Shown: one piece after another, positions 14,866 to 23,116 of the stretch
Numbering within the stretch: position 1 is the first letter of the stretch
Layout: every line of letters starts with the position of its first letter
Assembly: GCF_026017845.1 (NCBI RefSeq)
Contig: NZ_CP100416.1
Span: 8,760,842 to 8,824,841 of the forward strand
Length of the DNA: 64,000 nt
Origin: Amycolatopsis mediterranei
GTDB taxonomy: Bacteria > Actinomycetota > Actinomycetes > Mycobacteriales > Pseudonocardiaceae
Direction of reading: 5' to 3'
Position numbers and translations under genes: made by a program
The notes under the pieces: generated by a model
Database searches by the model: none
What the model saw: the letters and a program-made list of their open reading frames with translations, nothing else
What the model was told of the DNA's origin: nothing

Positions 14866-15551
14866 CCGGACGATCGAGCAACGCCACCAGCACCCGCGAC
14901 CGCCTGCTCATGGCCGCCGGTCAGCTCCTGCACGAGGCCGGCGACGGGCCGGTCTCGACGCGGGCGATCTGCGAGCGCGCCGGCGTCCAGGCCCCCACGT
15001 TGTACCACCACTTCGGCAGCAAGCAGGGCCTGCTCGACGCGGTCGTCAACTACGGCTTCACCCAGTACGTCCAGGCTCCGGAACCGGGCGGCGACCCGGT
15101 GGAGCGGATCCGCACGGGCTGGGACCGGCACGTCGAGTACGGCCTGGAGCACCCCGCGTTCTACGTGCTGCTCTACGGCCAGATCGAGCCGGGCGTGCCG
15201 TGCAACCTCACCTCGAGCGCCGAGGCCATGCTGCTGGAGCTCTTCACGCCGTTGGCGCGTGAGGGCCGCCTGCGCGTCGAGGCGACGCAGGCGGCGCGGC
15301 AGTTCGCGGCGGCCAACAGCGGCGTGACGCTCAGCCTCATCGCCCAGCCCGAAGACCGCCGCGACCTGGCCATGTCCACGCAGGTGCGGGAGGCGGTGCT
15401 GGCCGGGCTGCTCGCCGACCGGCCCACCGAGGGCTCGTCCGTGAGCGCTCTCGCGGTCGCTTTGTCGACCGCTCTCGAGGACGATGACCGCGCGCTGACG
15501 CCGACCGAGCGCCAGATGCTGCGGGAGTGGCTGCACCGGCTGGCCTCCTGA
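14862..15551 (+). CDS. TetR-family regulator
   Basis: 229 residues from the ATG at 14862. There is no ribosome-binding site between the stop at 14833 and this ATG, so the mRNA may be leaderless. The helix-turn-helix reads VSTRAICERAGVQAPTLYHHFGSKQGLLDAVV. The ligand-binding domain contains VEYGLEHPAFYVLLYGQIEPG, common in TetR_C_33-like actinobacterial regulators. The gene is followed at 45 bases by an LLM-class oxidoreductase gene that carries the same 16-base element, so both are probably controlled by this protein. The inducer is unknown. Confidence 0.92.
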   Translation: MAGRSSNATSTRDRLLMAAGQLLHEAGDGPVSTRAICERAGVQAPTLYHHFGSKQGLLDAVVNYGFTQYVQAPEPGGDPVERIRTGWDRHVEYGLEHPAFYVLLYGQIEPGVPCNLTSSAEAMLLELFTPLAREGRLRVEATQAARQFAAANSGVTLSLIAQPEDRRDLAMSTQVREAVLAGLLADRPTEGSSVSALAVALSTALEDDDRALTPTERQMLREWLHRLAS

Positions 15552-15574
15552 ACCCGCCGGCTGACAGTCGGCGC

Positions 15575-15616
15575 TACATTTGCTACATTGCTCGGTATGA
15601 CAAATGTATCGAGCAA
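15575..15616 (+). promoter_or_regulatory. Operator around the LLM oxidoreductase start (copy 2)
   Basis: TACATTTGCTACATTG (15575-15590) repeats the element found at the tetR start. In addition TACATTTG (15575-15582) is the perfect inverted repeat of CAAATGTA (15601-15608), and TTGCTCG (15588-15594) of CGAGCAA (15610-15616), so the site spans the start codon at 15597. Confidence 0.55.
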
Positions 15617-16445
15617 GTTCGGCGTGTTCCTGGCCCCGCACCGCGACGACGTGACGCGCAAGGCGCACGCCGTCGCGGCGGACGAGCTGGGGTACGGCGC
15701 GGTGTGGCTGGGCACCGGCCGCAATTCGGTCGGCGACCTCGCGCTCGTCGAAGAGATCCTCGCCGCCACCGAGCGGATCACCGTGGCGACGGCGATCGTC
15801 AACATGTGGGTCGACGAACCGGAACCGCTCGCCGCGTCCTACCACCGGCTCGCGGGCCGGTACGGAAAGCGCTTGCTGCTCGGGATCGGCGTCGGCCACC
15901 CCGAGTCGGTCACCGAGTACCGCAGCCCGTACGACAAGATCGTCGACTACCTCGACCGGCTCGACGCGGCCGGTGTCCCGGTCGAGGCCCGGGTGCTCGC
16001 CGCGCTCGGCGACCGCGTGCTGAAGCTGGCCGCCGAGCGCACCGCGGGTGCGCACCCGTACCTCGTGCCGGTCACGCACACCCGGCACGCACGGGCGATC
16101 CTGGGCGCGGGCAAGCTGCTGGCACCGGAGCACAAGGTGGTCGTGGACGACGACCCGGTGGCCGCGCGCGCCATCGGACGGCCGTACGTCCGGACCCCGT
16201 ACCTCGGCCTCAGCAACTACGTGAACAACCTGCTGCGCCACGGGTACACCGAGGCCGACGTCGCCGGCGGCGGCAGCGACCGCCTGATCGACGACCTCGT
16301 CCTGCACGGCACCCCGGAGATCGTCGCCAAGGGCTTGCTGTCCCATGTGGACGCCGGAGCCGACCACGTTGCGGTGCAGGTGCTCGGCCCGTCACCCGAG
16401 GTGGAGCTGGCGAACCAGCGGCGGCTCGCGGAGGTGCTGCTCTGA
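15597..16445 (+). CDS. LLM-class F420-dependent oxidoreductase
   Basis: 282 residues from the ATG at 15597, which lies inside a palindromic operator. The protein is a luciferase-like TIM barrel: KFGVFLAPHRDDVTRKAHAVAADELGYGAVW at the N-terminus, ITVATAIVNMW, LLLGIGVGHPESV, and the C-terminal GTPEIVAKGLLSHVDAGADHVAVQVL. It belongs to the group annotated in actinomycetes as F420-dependent (TIGR03620-like), which moves hydride between F420 and a small substrate. It follows the TetR gene by 45 bases and abuts the Ddn-hemerythrin gene end to end (stops at 16445/16446). The substrate is unknown. Confidence 0.9.
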   Translation: MTNVSSKFGVFLAPHRDDVTRKAHAVAADELGYGAVWLGTGRNSVGDLALVEEILAATERITVATAIVNMWVDEPEPLAASYHRLAGRYGKRLLLGIGVGHPESVTEYRSPYDKIVDYLDRLDAAGVPVEARVLAALGDRVLKLAAERTAGAHPYLVPVTHTRHARAILGAGKLLAPEHKVVVDDDPVAARAIGRPYVRTPYLGLSNYVNNLLRHGYTEADVAGGGSDRLIDDLVLHGTPEIVAKGLLSHVDAGADHVAVQVLGPSPEVELANQRRLAEVLL

Positions 16446-17174
16446 TCAGCCGGGCGCGGGCAGCAGGGCGTTCAGCGCCGCGACGAGCGTGCGTTCCTCG
16501 TAGGCGAAGTGGCTGTCCAATTCGGACCTGAGCCGGTCGAACTCCGCCCGCAGCCGCGCCGGATCGGCTTCCTCGTCGACGAGTTGCTGCACCTCCTCCT
16601 GCAGCCGCGCGACGACGACGTGTTCTTCGTCGAGCTTCGCCAGCGTGGGCGCGAGGGCGGGGAACCGCTCGGCCAGCAACGGGAAGATGTTCCTCGCTTC
16701 CCCGGTGTGGTGCCGGGAGAGGGCCGTGCAGAACCCGGCGCAGCGCAAGCTCAGCTGCTTCGGGGTGCCGCAGTCCAGCTCGGCCCGCATCTGCTTCAGC
16801 TCGCCGCGCAGCCAATCGTGCATCTCGACGAGCCAGTCGCCCATGCGGCGCGCGGTGTCGATGCGGTGCAATTCGACGACGGGCAGGATCCGGGTCGTTC
16901 GCTTCTGGTAGTCCGCGAACCCCGGCTCCCGCTCGATCACCTCGGCGAACAGCTTGTCGCGGTCGGGCGGGAGGGCCGCCATCGCCTCGAACGTTTCGGT
17001 GTCCGTTTCCACCGTGACCAGCGGGTTGCGCCGGATGTTGTGGTACCAGGCCGGGTGCTTCGGCGCACCCATCGCCGAGGCGATGACGACCAGCCGGCCG
17101 TCGATGTCCAAGGCGCCCAAGGGAACCCGGTGCTGCCGGCCCGTCCGGGCGCCGGTCGTGGTGAGCATGATCAA
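16446..17174 (-). CDS. Ddn-type nitroreductase/quinone reductase domain fused to a hemerythrin domain
   Basis: 242 residues. The TTG at 17174 has AAAGGA nine bases upstream; the ATG at 17168 is an alternative. Residues 1-110 match the core of F420H2-dependent Ddn proteins (MLTTTGARTGRQHRVPLGAL, HPAWYHNIRRNPLVTVET), but the usual N-terminal 25-30 residues before LLTTTG are missing. Residues 115-240 are a hemerythrin HHE four-helix bundle: DWLVEMHDWLRGELK, LSRHHTGEARNIFPLL, and HFAYEERTLVAALN supply the His and Glu ligands for a di-iron centre. The fusion suggests deazaflavin reduction coupled to oxygen, NO or peroxide binding. The gene faces an F420-type gene. A structured leader precedes it. 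Confidence 0.85.
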   Translation of the reverse strand: MIMLTTTGARTGRQHRVPLGALDIDGRLVVIASAMGAPKHPAWYHNIRRNPLVTVETDTETFEAMAALPPDRDKLFAEVIEREPGFADYQKRTTRILPVVELHRIDTARRMGDWLVEMHDWLRGELKQMRAELDCGTPKQLSLRCAGFCTALSRHHTGEARNIFPLLAERFPALAPTLAKLDEEHVVVARLQEEVQQLVDEEADPARLRAEFDRLRSELDSHFAYEERTLVAALNALLPAPG

Positions 17175-17176
17175 AC

Positions 17177-17309
17177 CGAGTGGTCCTTTCCGATGACGAA
17201 ATCACCGGAGGCCGAGAGGCCGACACGGAGGGCACAGCTCTGCCAGGGAACGGCAGAACGTGTCGATCTCAAGGGGGCTTTGAGTAAGCCACTACCTCCG
17301 CGTGTCGGC
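17177..17309 (-). promoter_or_regulatory. Structured leader upstream of the Ddn-hemerythrin gene
   Basis: A long stem closes the region: GCCGACACG (17219-17227) pairs with CGTGTCGGC (17301-17309), continued by GAGG (17228-17231) with CCTC (17295-17298). Inside are a TCTGCC/GGCAGA hairpin (17239-17257) and two mutually exclusive pairings, CTCAA/TTGAG (17268-17284) and GGCTT/AAGCC (17276-17290). On the minus strand a second hairpin (17186-17204) stands just before the AAAGGA ribosome-binding site. This looks like a cis-acting RNA. It matches no riboswitch class I know. Confidence 0.5.
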
Positions 17310-17341
17310 CCATCCGGGGCACATCGGCACGTTAGCACGGC

Positions 17342-18181
17342 TCAGCGGGCGGCGTCAGCGGCTTTCCGCGCGGCTTCGGCGGCCGCGTCGGCTTCCTCGT
17401 AGGCCGCTTTCGCCGTCTCGAACTCCGCCGTCGCCCGCCCGGCGCGTTCCTCGGCTTCGGCCAGGCGCTCGCGCAGGTCGTCGACGCGGGCACGCGCCTG
17501 CTCGGCCGCGCGCTCGGTGCGGACCAGGTCGCGCTCGGCCACCGCGCGTTCCTTGTCCCGCTCGGCGGCTTCCTTGCGCAGGCGCTCGCGTTCCGCGCGG
17601 GCCCGCGCCCGCTCCTGTTCCTCTTCGCGCTCTTTGCGCCGGTGGTCCCGCTTCGGGCGAGCCGGTTCGGCCTTTTCCACCAGCTTCTCCGACCGCTTCC
17701 CGGTGACGGGCGGGGCGTTCGCGGTGAGGCTGAACCACTGGTCGGTGTCCTGGTGCGCGACCGACGTCAGCCGGCCGGCGAGCGCGAGCGCGGCCGTGTC
17801 CGGCTCGGCCGCGACGGCCTCCAGGGTCGCCTCCACCTCGCGGGTCACCGGGTCGCTCATCGACGGCAGCTCGTGGAGAATCCGCCGCACCAGCTCGCCG
17901 CGGCGCCGGGTCAGCGCGCGCAGCTCGTCGCCGGCCAGGCGCGTGTGCGCGTCCCGCAGTTCGGCGCCGAGCTCGGCCAGTTCGCGGAGCTGATCGGAGT
18001 CGTCCCTGGCCAGGCCGTTGACGATCGCCGCGGCCGTGGTCGGCTTGCGAAGCTGCTGGATCCGCTTCGCGAGCTCGGCATCTCCTTCGGCCTTCGCGGC
18101 CTTCACCGCCGCGTTGCGCGCGCTGACGAACTCCGCGAGGTCTCCCCCGTAGAGTTCGCCGGCCACCGTGTCGAAGTCCAT
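17342..18181 (-). CDS. Alpha-helical/coiled-coil protein of unknown function
   Basis: 279 residues from the ATG at 18181. The first 130 residues are helical and conserved-looking (YGGDLAEFVSARNAAVKAAKAEGD, IQQLRKPTTAAAIVNGLAR, LRALTRRRGELVRRILHELP). The remainder, from about residue 165, is a highly charged coiled coil of E, R, A and K (EREEEQERARARAERERLRK). Homologous proteins are widespread in actinomycetes and often listed only as hypothetical. Divergent from the acyl-CoA synthetase gene, with about 60 bases between starts. No catalytic or membrane feature is visible. Confidence 0.8.
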   Translation of the reverse strand: MDFDTVAGELYGGDLAEFVSARNAAVKAAKAEGDAELAKRIQQLRKPTTAAAIVNGLARDDSDQLRELAELGAELRDAHTRLAGDELRALTRRRGELVRRILHELPSMSDPVTREVEATLEAVAAEPDTAALALAGRLTSVAHQDTDQWFSLTANAPPVTGKRSEKLVEKAEPARPKRDHRRKEREEEQERARARAERERLRKEAAERDKERAVAERDLVRTERAAEQARARVDDLRERLAEAEERAGRATAEFETAKAAYEEADAAAEAARKAADAAR

Positions 18182-18241
18182 CGTGGTCCAGCGAACCACA
18201 TCGGACTGGTGCAAGCACCTGGGAAGAGTCATCATCGGGGG

Positions 18242-19765
18242 ATGTTCTTCGATCTGGGTGTCCGGGACTTCCTCGACCGCGCGGAAACGGTGTACCCGGA
18301 CCGTGTCGCGGTGGTCGACGAGCCGGACCAGCCCGCGCCGAGCTGGGGTTCGCTCACCTACCGCGAGGTGGCGCGCCGGGCCCGCGCGCAGGCCGCCAAC
18401 CTCGACGCGCTGGGCGTGCCGGCCGGCGGGCGTGTCGCGGTGGTGTCGCACAACGCCGCGCGGCTGCTCGTCTCGTTCTTCGGCGTGTCCGGCTGGGGCC
18501 GGGTCCTGGTGCCGGTCAACTTCCGGCTCGCCCCGGCCGAGGTCAAGTACATCGTGGAGCACTCCGGGGCGGAGGTGCTGATCGTCGACCCGGAGCTGGC
18601 GCACCTGCTCGACACGGTGACGGCGAAGCACGTGTTCGTCCTCGGCCGCGACGACGACGCCATCTGGGGCGGCGACGGGACGCCCCGGCCCTGGGACGGC
18701 GACGAGTCGGCCACCGCCACCATCAACTACACGTCGGGGACGACCGCGCGGCCGAAGGGCGTGCAGCTCACCCACCGCAACATCTGGCTGAACGCCGCCG
18801 TCTTCGGCCTGCACACGACGTTGAGCGACCACGACGTCCTGCTGCACACCCTGCCGATGTTCCACTGCAACGGCTGGGGGATGCCGTACGCGGTGACCGG
18901 CCTCGGCGGGCGGCACATCGTGCTGCGGAAGGTGGACGGCACCGAAATCCTGCGGCGCATCGACGAGCACGGCGTGACCATCCTCTGCGCGGCCCCTGCG
19001 GTGGTCACGGCGGCACTGGACGGCGCCGCGAACTGGGACGGCGAGATCCCCGGCCGCGACCGCGTCCGGATCGTCGTGGCCGGTGCGCCGCCGCCGACGC
19101 GCACGATCGAGCGGGTCCGGGCGGAGCTGGGCTGGGAGTTCATCCAGATCTACGGGCTCACCGAAACCGCGCCGCTGCTGACGGTCAACCGGATGCGCAG
19201 CGAGTGGGCGGACCTCGACCCGCACGAGCAGGCGCGGCTGCTGGGCCGCGCGGGAACGCCGGCGCTGGGTGTCCGGATCGCCGTGGACACCGACGGCGAG
19301 GTGCTCGCCCAGTCGAACCACAACCTCGACGGCTACTGGGAGAACCCCGAGGAGACGGCCCGGGTCACCGACGGCGGCTGGTTCCACACGGGCGACGGCG
19401 GCGCGTTCGAGGACGGCTACCTGACGATCGCGGACCGCAAGAAGGACGTGATCATCTCGGGCGGCGAAAACGTGTCGTCGATCGAGGTGGAGGACGCGCT
19501 GAACTCGCACCCGGCGATCCGCGAAGCCGCGGTGATCGGCATCCCCGACCAGAAGTGGGGCGAGCTGGTGACCGCCCTGGTCGTGGTCGACGGGGACGTC
19601 ACGGCCGAAGAGCTGATCCAGCACTGCCGCGGGTACCTGGCGGGGTACAAGTGCCCGAAGCGGATCGAGTTCCTGGCGGAGCTGCCCCGGACGGCGACGG
19701 GCAAGATCCAGAAGTTCAAGCTCCGGGAACCGTTCTGGCAGGGTCAGTCGCGGCAGGTCAACTAG
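18242..19765 (+). CDS. Acyl-CoA synthetase (AMP-forming, ANL superfamily)
   Basis: 507 residues from the ATG at 18242. The P-loop-like AMP-binding motif is INYTSGTTARPKGVQLTH, followed by QIYGLTETAPLL, the hinge motif GWFHTGDGGAFEDGYLTIADRKKDVI, and a C-terminal lysine motif RTATGKIQKFKLRE. All motifs needed for adenylation and thioester formation are present. The similarity is to FadD-type and medium-chain acyl-CoA synthetases (for example those activating fatty or aromatic acids). It would convert a carboxylic acid, ATP and CoA to acyl-CoA in the cytoplasm. It overlaps by four bases with the stop of the converging molybdopterin oxidoreductase gene. Confidence 0.93.
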   Translation: MFFDLGVRDFLDRAETVYPDRVAVVDEPDQPAPSWGSLTYREVARRARAQAANLDALGVPAGGRVAVVSHNAARLLVSFFGVSGWGRVLVPVNFRLAPAEVKYIVEHSGAEVLIVDPELAHLLDTVTAKHVFVLGRDDDAIWGGDGTPRPWDGDESATATINYTSGTTARPKGVQLTHRNIWLNAAVFGLHTTLSDHDVLLHTLPMFHCNGWGMPYAVTGLGGRHIVLRKVDGTEILRRIDEHGVTILCAAPAVVTAALDGAANWDGEIPGRDRVRIVVAGAPPPTRTIERVRAELGWEFIQIYGLTETAPLLTVNRMRSEWADLDPHEQARLLGRAGTPALGVRIAVDTDGEVLAQSNHNLDGYWENPEETARVTDGGWFHTGDGGAFEDGYLTIADRKKDVIISGGENVSSIEVEDALNSHPAIREAAVIGIPDQKWGELVTALVVVDGDVTAEELIQHCRGYLAGYKCPKRIEFLAELPRTATGKIQKFKLREPFWQGQSRQVN

Positions 19766-22080
19766 CGGCCGGTCCGTCCACTCGCGACGGTCGCGCGGAC
19801 GCGCACGCTGTCCGCCTCCGCCCGCGCCCGCTCCTCTTCGGTCGCGGGTTCCAGGCGCGCCGGGACGTCCTTGTGGTGCGGGGTGCCCGCGATCGGGTCA
19901 CGATCCAGCGCGTCCGTCAGGAGGTTGATCCGCGGGCCGCTGACCACGCGGCGGCCGTCGGCGTCCGGGTGGGCCATGCCGTAGCCGTGCGGCAACGCGA
20001 GCTGGCCCGGCCGCAGCGCGGGGTCGGCCTCGGCGCGGACGACCACGCGGCCCGCCGAGGTCACGACGGCCACCCAGTCACCCGGGGAAGCGCCGATCGA
20101 CGCCAGTTCTTCGGGACGCGCGCGCAGAGCGCCGTCCGGATCGGTGCGGCGCCAGCGCGGGTCACGCAGGATCTGGTTCGCGTTGTGCGCCCGCCGCTGC
20201 CCGTTGACCAGCGAAAACGGGAACGCCGGGTCGGGCCGTTCGGCGGCCGGGTCCAGCGCGGCCAGCCAGTCCAGCAGCTCCGGTACCGCCAGCCGGACCC
20301 GCGAGCGGCGCATCAGGCTCCACACTTCGTCTTGCTCGTGCGCCGAAAACGGCGTCGGACCGGCCAAGACCCGCTCGAAGAGTTCCTCCCCGAGCCGCGG
20401 ACCGGTGGCCGAGCTGCCCAGCGCGCGTTGCACCGGCACGGTCATCGTCTTCGCCGCGCGGTGGCAGCCCGCCCACAGCGGCGCGATCGACGCCGCGCCG
20501 TCGGGCAGCGACGCGCCCAGGGTGCGGTAGAGCAGCACCGGCAGGATCGCCGCGCGCTCCGGCAGCGCCTGGACCAGGGCGCCGAGGCCCGCCTGCAGCT
20601 CGGAGCGCGGCCCGGCGGCCAGCGACGCGAGCACGTCGGACGGCGGCAGCACGCCGAGCGCGTCGAAGAGCCGCGCGTAGATTTCGGCCTCGACGAGCGT
20701 GCCCGGCAGCGGGTCCAGCAGCGGCCGTCGCAGCTGGAAGTAGTTCGTCGGCCACTCGAAGGTGAAGAGCGTGAACTCCCACTTCTCGTGCTGGGACGCC
20801 GCGGGCAGCACGTAGTCCGCCAGCGCGGCCGTCTCGGTGTAGGCGACGTCGACGACCACGGACAGCTCCGCGGCCTCCAGAGCGCGTTCGACGTCCCGCG
20901 TCCCGGCGAAGGTGTTGGCCGGGTTCGACGACTCCACCCACACCGCGCGGACGCGGTTCGGGTGGTCGGCGAGGACCTCCTCGGCCAGGGTGTTCGCCGG
21001 CAGCAGGCCGCCGATGTACTCGAAGCCGGTGATCTCGGAGCGCTGTCCGGTCGTCGTACCCCACAGCGGCAGCAGCCACGAGTGCAGGTTGTTCGTGCCG
21101 CGCCGGCCGAAGTGCCCGGTGAGCAGGTACAGCAGCTTCTCGAGGTAGCTGTTGAGCGTCGAGTGCCGGCCCTGCTGGATGCCCAGCTCGACGCGCACGG
21201 TCATCGCTTTGGCGGCGCACATCAGGTCGACGGCCCGCTCGACGTCCACACGGGACACTTCGGCGTGCGCGATCCACGCGTCCACCGGCACTTTCGCCAG
21301 CACGGCGGCGACCTCGTCGAACCCTTCGGTCCGGTCCGCGAGGAACCGCTCGTCGGCGGCGCCCCGCTCGAGCAGCAGCGCCAGGATCGCGCCCAGCAGG
21401 TACGCGTCGGTGCCGGGGCGCAGCGGGAGGTGCAGATCGGCCATCTCCGCGGTCTCGGTGCGCCGCGGATCGAGCACGATCATCCGCCGGTCCGGGTCGT
21501 TCTTGAGCGTGTTGAGCGCCTGCCGGGCGTTGCTGAACCCGTGCGCCTGCCAGGGGTTGCAGCCGAGCACGACGAGCAGGTCGCAGTGCTCGACGTCCTC
21601 GGCGGTGTGCACGAGGGTCGAGCCGAACAGCTGCCCGTTGACCCAGAAGTCGCCGGTCTTCTCCTGCGACAGCGCGTTGAAGTGCCGCGTCGAGTTCATC
21701 CACTTCAGCAGGGACGTGCCGTACGCGCCGCCGGAGTGGTTGCCCTGGCCACCGCCGCCGACGTAGGCGAACGAGCCGGGCCGCCCGGCCGCGGTGTCGG
21801 CGTCCCGGATCGCGTGCAGCTTGGCCGCGATCTCGGTCAGCGCCGTGTCCCAATCGATCGGCTCGTGCGTGCCGTCGGGACGCCGGCGCAGCGGCGTCGT
21901 CAGGCGGTCTTCGTGGTCGCCGTAGAAGGTCAGGCGCTGCGCCTTCTGGCAGAGGTACCCGCCCGAACGCGGGTGCGCCTTGTCGCCGCGGACGCGGGTG
22001 ATCTTCCGGCCGTCGAGCTGCACCTCCAGCCCGCAGTTGAGATAGCAGAGGCTGCACGCGGTGCGCTGCCACTCGCCCAT
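19762..22080 (-). CDS. Molybdopterin-dependent oxidoreductase (formate dehydrogenase/BisC-like, with a [4Fe-4S] site)
   Basis: 772 residues. The N-terminus has the cubane motif C-x2-C-x3-C (ACSLCYLNCGLEV) and a fourth Cys in GGYLCQKAQRL, then the molybdopterin domains: YVGGGGQGNHSGGAYGTSLL, LVVLGCNPWQAHGFSNAR, VLDPRRTETAEMADLHLPLRPGTDAY, and a C-terminal dinucleotide-binding barrel ending in LPHGYGMAHP. The expected Mo-ligand region (FNALSQEKTGD) shows neither Cys nor Sec. No partner Fe-S or membrane subunit is next to it. It is the last gene of an HxlR-SRPBCC-LLM run, starting ten bases after the LLM gene. Substrate unknown. Confidence 0.9.
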   Translation of the reverse strand: MGEWQRTACSLCYLNCGLEVQLDGRKITRVRGDKAHPRSGGYLCQKAQRLTFYGDHEDRLTTPLRRRPDGTHEPIDWDTALTEIAAKLHAIRDADTAAGRPGSFAYVGGGGQGNHSGGAYGTSLLKWMNSTRHFNALSQEKTGDFWVNGQLFGSTLVHTAEDVEHCDLLVVLGCNPWQAHGFSNARQALNTLKNDPDRRMIVLDPRRTETAEMADLHLPLRPGTDAYLLGAILALLLERGAADERFLADRTEGFDEVAAVLAKVPVDAWIAHAEVSRVDVERAVDLMCAAKAMTVRVELGIQQGRHSTLNSYLEKLLYLLTGHFGRRGTNNLHSWLLPLWGTTTGQRSEITGFEYIGGLLPANTLAEEVLADHPNRVRAVWVESSNPANTFAGTRDVERALEAAELSVVVDVAYTETAALADYVLPAASQHEKWEFTLFTFEWPTNYFQLRRPLLDPLPGTLVEAEIYARLFDALGVLPPSDVLASLAAGPRSELQAGLGALVQALPERAAILPVLLYRTLGASLPDGAASIAPLWAGCHRAAKTMTVPVQRALGSSATGPRLGEELFERVLAGPTPFSAHEQDEVWSLMRRSRVRLAVPELLDWLAALDPAAERPDPAFPFSLVNGQRRAHNANQILRDPRWRRTDPDGALRARPEELASIGASPGDWVAVVTSAGRVVVRAEADPALRPGQLALPHGYGMAHPDADGRRVVSGPRINLLTDALDRDPIAGTPHHKDVPARLEPATEEERARAEADSVRVRATVASGRTGR

Positions 22081-22090
22081 GGCGGTCCCT

Positions 22091-23116
22091 TCACAGCAGG
22101 TCGAGCGCGCGACCCAGCGTCGTCAACCGCGCTTCGAGCGTTTCGCCGGCCGGGTAGAGCCGGACGGTGTCGATGCCGGCGTCGCGCCAGACGCGCAGGC
22201 GTTCCCGCACCATCTCTTCGGTGCCGAGCAACGTGGTGCCGAGCACCATTTCGTCGGTGACGAGCGCGGCGGCACCGTCGCGGTCCCCGGCCTGCCAGCG
22301 CTCGCGGACCTCGGCGGCGACGTCCGCCCAGCCCTGGCGGCTGTAGGCGTTGTTGTAGAAGTTCGTGCTGGCCGAGCCCATCCCGCCGAGGCTGAAGGCC
22401 AGCTCCTTCTTGCGGCTGCCGACCAGGGTGCGCAGCTCGGCTTCGTTGTCCGCGAAAGCGACTTCGGCACCCTGGCAGACGTCGATGTCCTTGCGCTGCC
22501 TCCCCGCCTTCGCGAGCCCGGCGTCGAGGTGGGTGAAGTACGCGTCGGCGCCTTCGGGCACGAAGCTGGTCCCGAGCCAGCCGTCCGCGACCTCGCCGGT
22601 GAGCTCCAGGAGCTTCGGCGACAGCGTCGCCAGGTAGATCGGGATGTCCGGGTTCGGCGCGGTGGACAGCCGCATCGGGCGGGCTTCGCCGGGCAGCGGG
22701 ATCTCGAAAGCCCGGCCGGAGAACGAAATCTTCTCCCCCGCGAAGGCCTGCCGGATGATCTCGACGGTCTCGCGCATGCGCGTCAGCGGCTTCGCGAACG
22801 GCACGCCGTGCAGGCCTTCGACGACCTGCGGCCCGGACGGGCCGAGGCCGAGCGCGAACCGGCCACCGGAGAGGTCGGCGAGGGTGAGCGCGGCCTGCGC
22901 GATCGCGACCGGGGTGCGCGTGCCCAGCTGGATGATCCCCGAACCGAGCCGGATCCGGTCGGTGCGGGCGGCGAGGTACCCGAGCGCGGACGGCGCGTCC
23001 GAGCCCCAGGCTTCGGCCACCCAGCAGACGTCGAGGCCGAGTTTTTCCGCTTCCAGCACGAAGTCCAGCGTCGTGCGGGTGTCCGTGGAGAACTCGACGG
23101 TGGTCGCGGTCCTCAT
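22091..23116 (-). CDS. LLM-class F420-dependent oxidoreductase
   Basis: 341 residues from the ATG at 23116, overlapping the SRPBCC stop (ATGA). The luciferase-like barrel shows AEKLGLDVCWVAEAWGSDAPSALGYLAART, IRLGSGIIQLGTRTPVAIAQAALTLADLSGGRFALGLGPSG, IPIYLATLSPKLLELTGEVADGWLGTSF and GTEEMVRERLRVWRDAGIDTVRLYPAG. The group is close to F420-dependent methylenetetrahydromethanopterin reductase-like and mycobacterial oxidoreductases. Its position between an SRPBCC protein and a molybdopterin oxidoreductase suggests one pathway that oxidises or reduces a small hydrophobic compound. F420 rather than FMN is inferred from family. Confidence 0.92.
   Translation of the reverse strand: MRTATTVEFSTDTRTTLDFVLEAEKLGLDVCWVAEAWGSDAPSALGYLAARTDRIRLGSGIIQLGTRTPVAIAQAALTLADLSGGRFALGLGPSGPQVVEGLHGVPFAKPLTRMRETVEIIRQAFAGEKISFSGRAFEIPLPGEARPMRLSTAPNPDIPIYLATLSPKLLELTGEVADGWLGTSFVPEGADAYFTHLDAGLAKAGRQRKDIDVCQGAEVAFADNEAELRTLVGSRKKELAFSLGGMGSASTNFYNNAYSRQGWADVAAEVRERWQAGDRDGAAALVTDEMVLGTTLLGTEEMVRERLRVWRDAGIDTVRLYPAGETLEARLTTLGRALDLL

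Noticed and set aside
17219-17309. tRNA-like fold
   Set aside because: The closing stem is too long (9+4 bp) and no TPsiC loop or anticodon arm is present.
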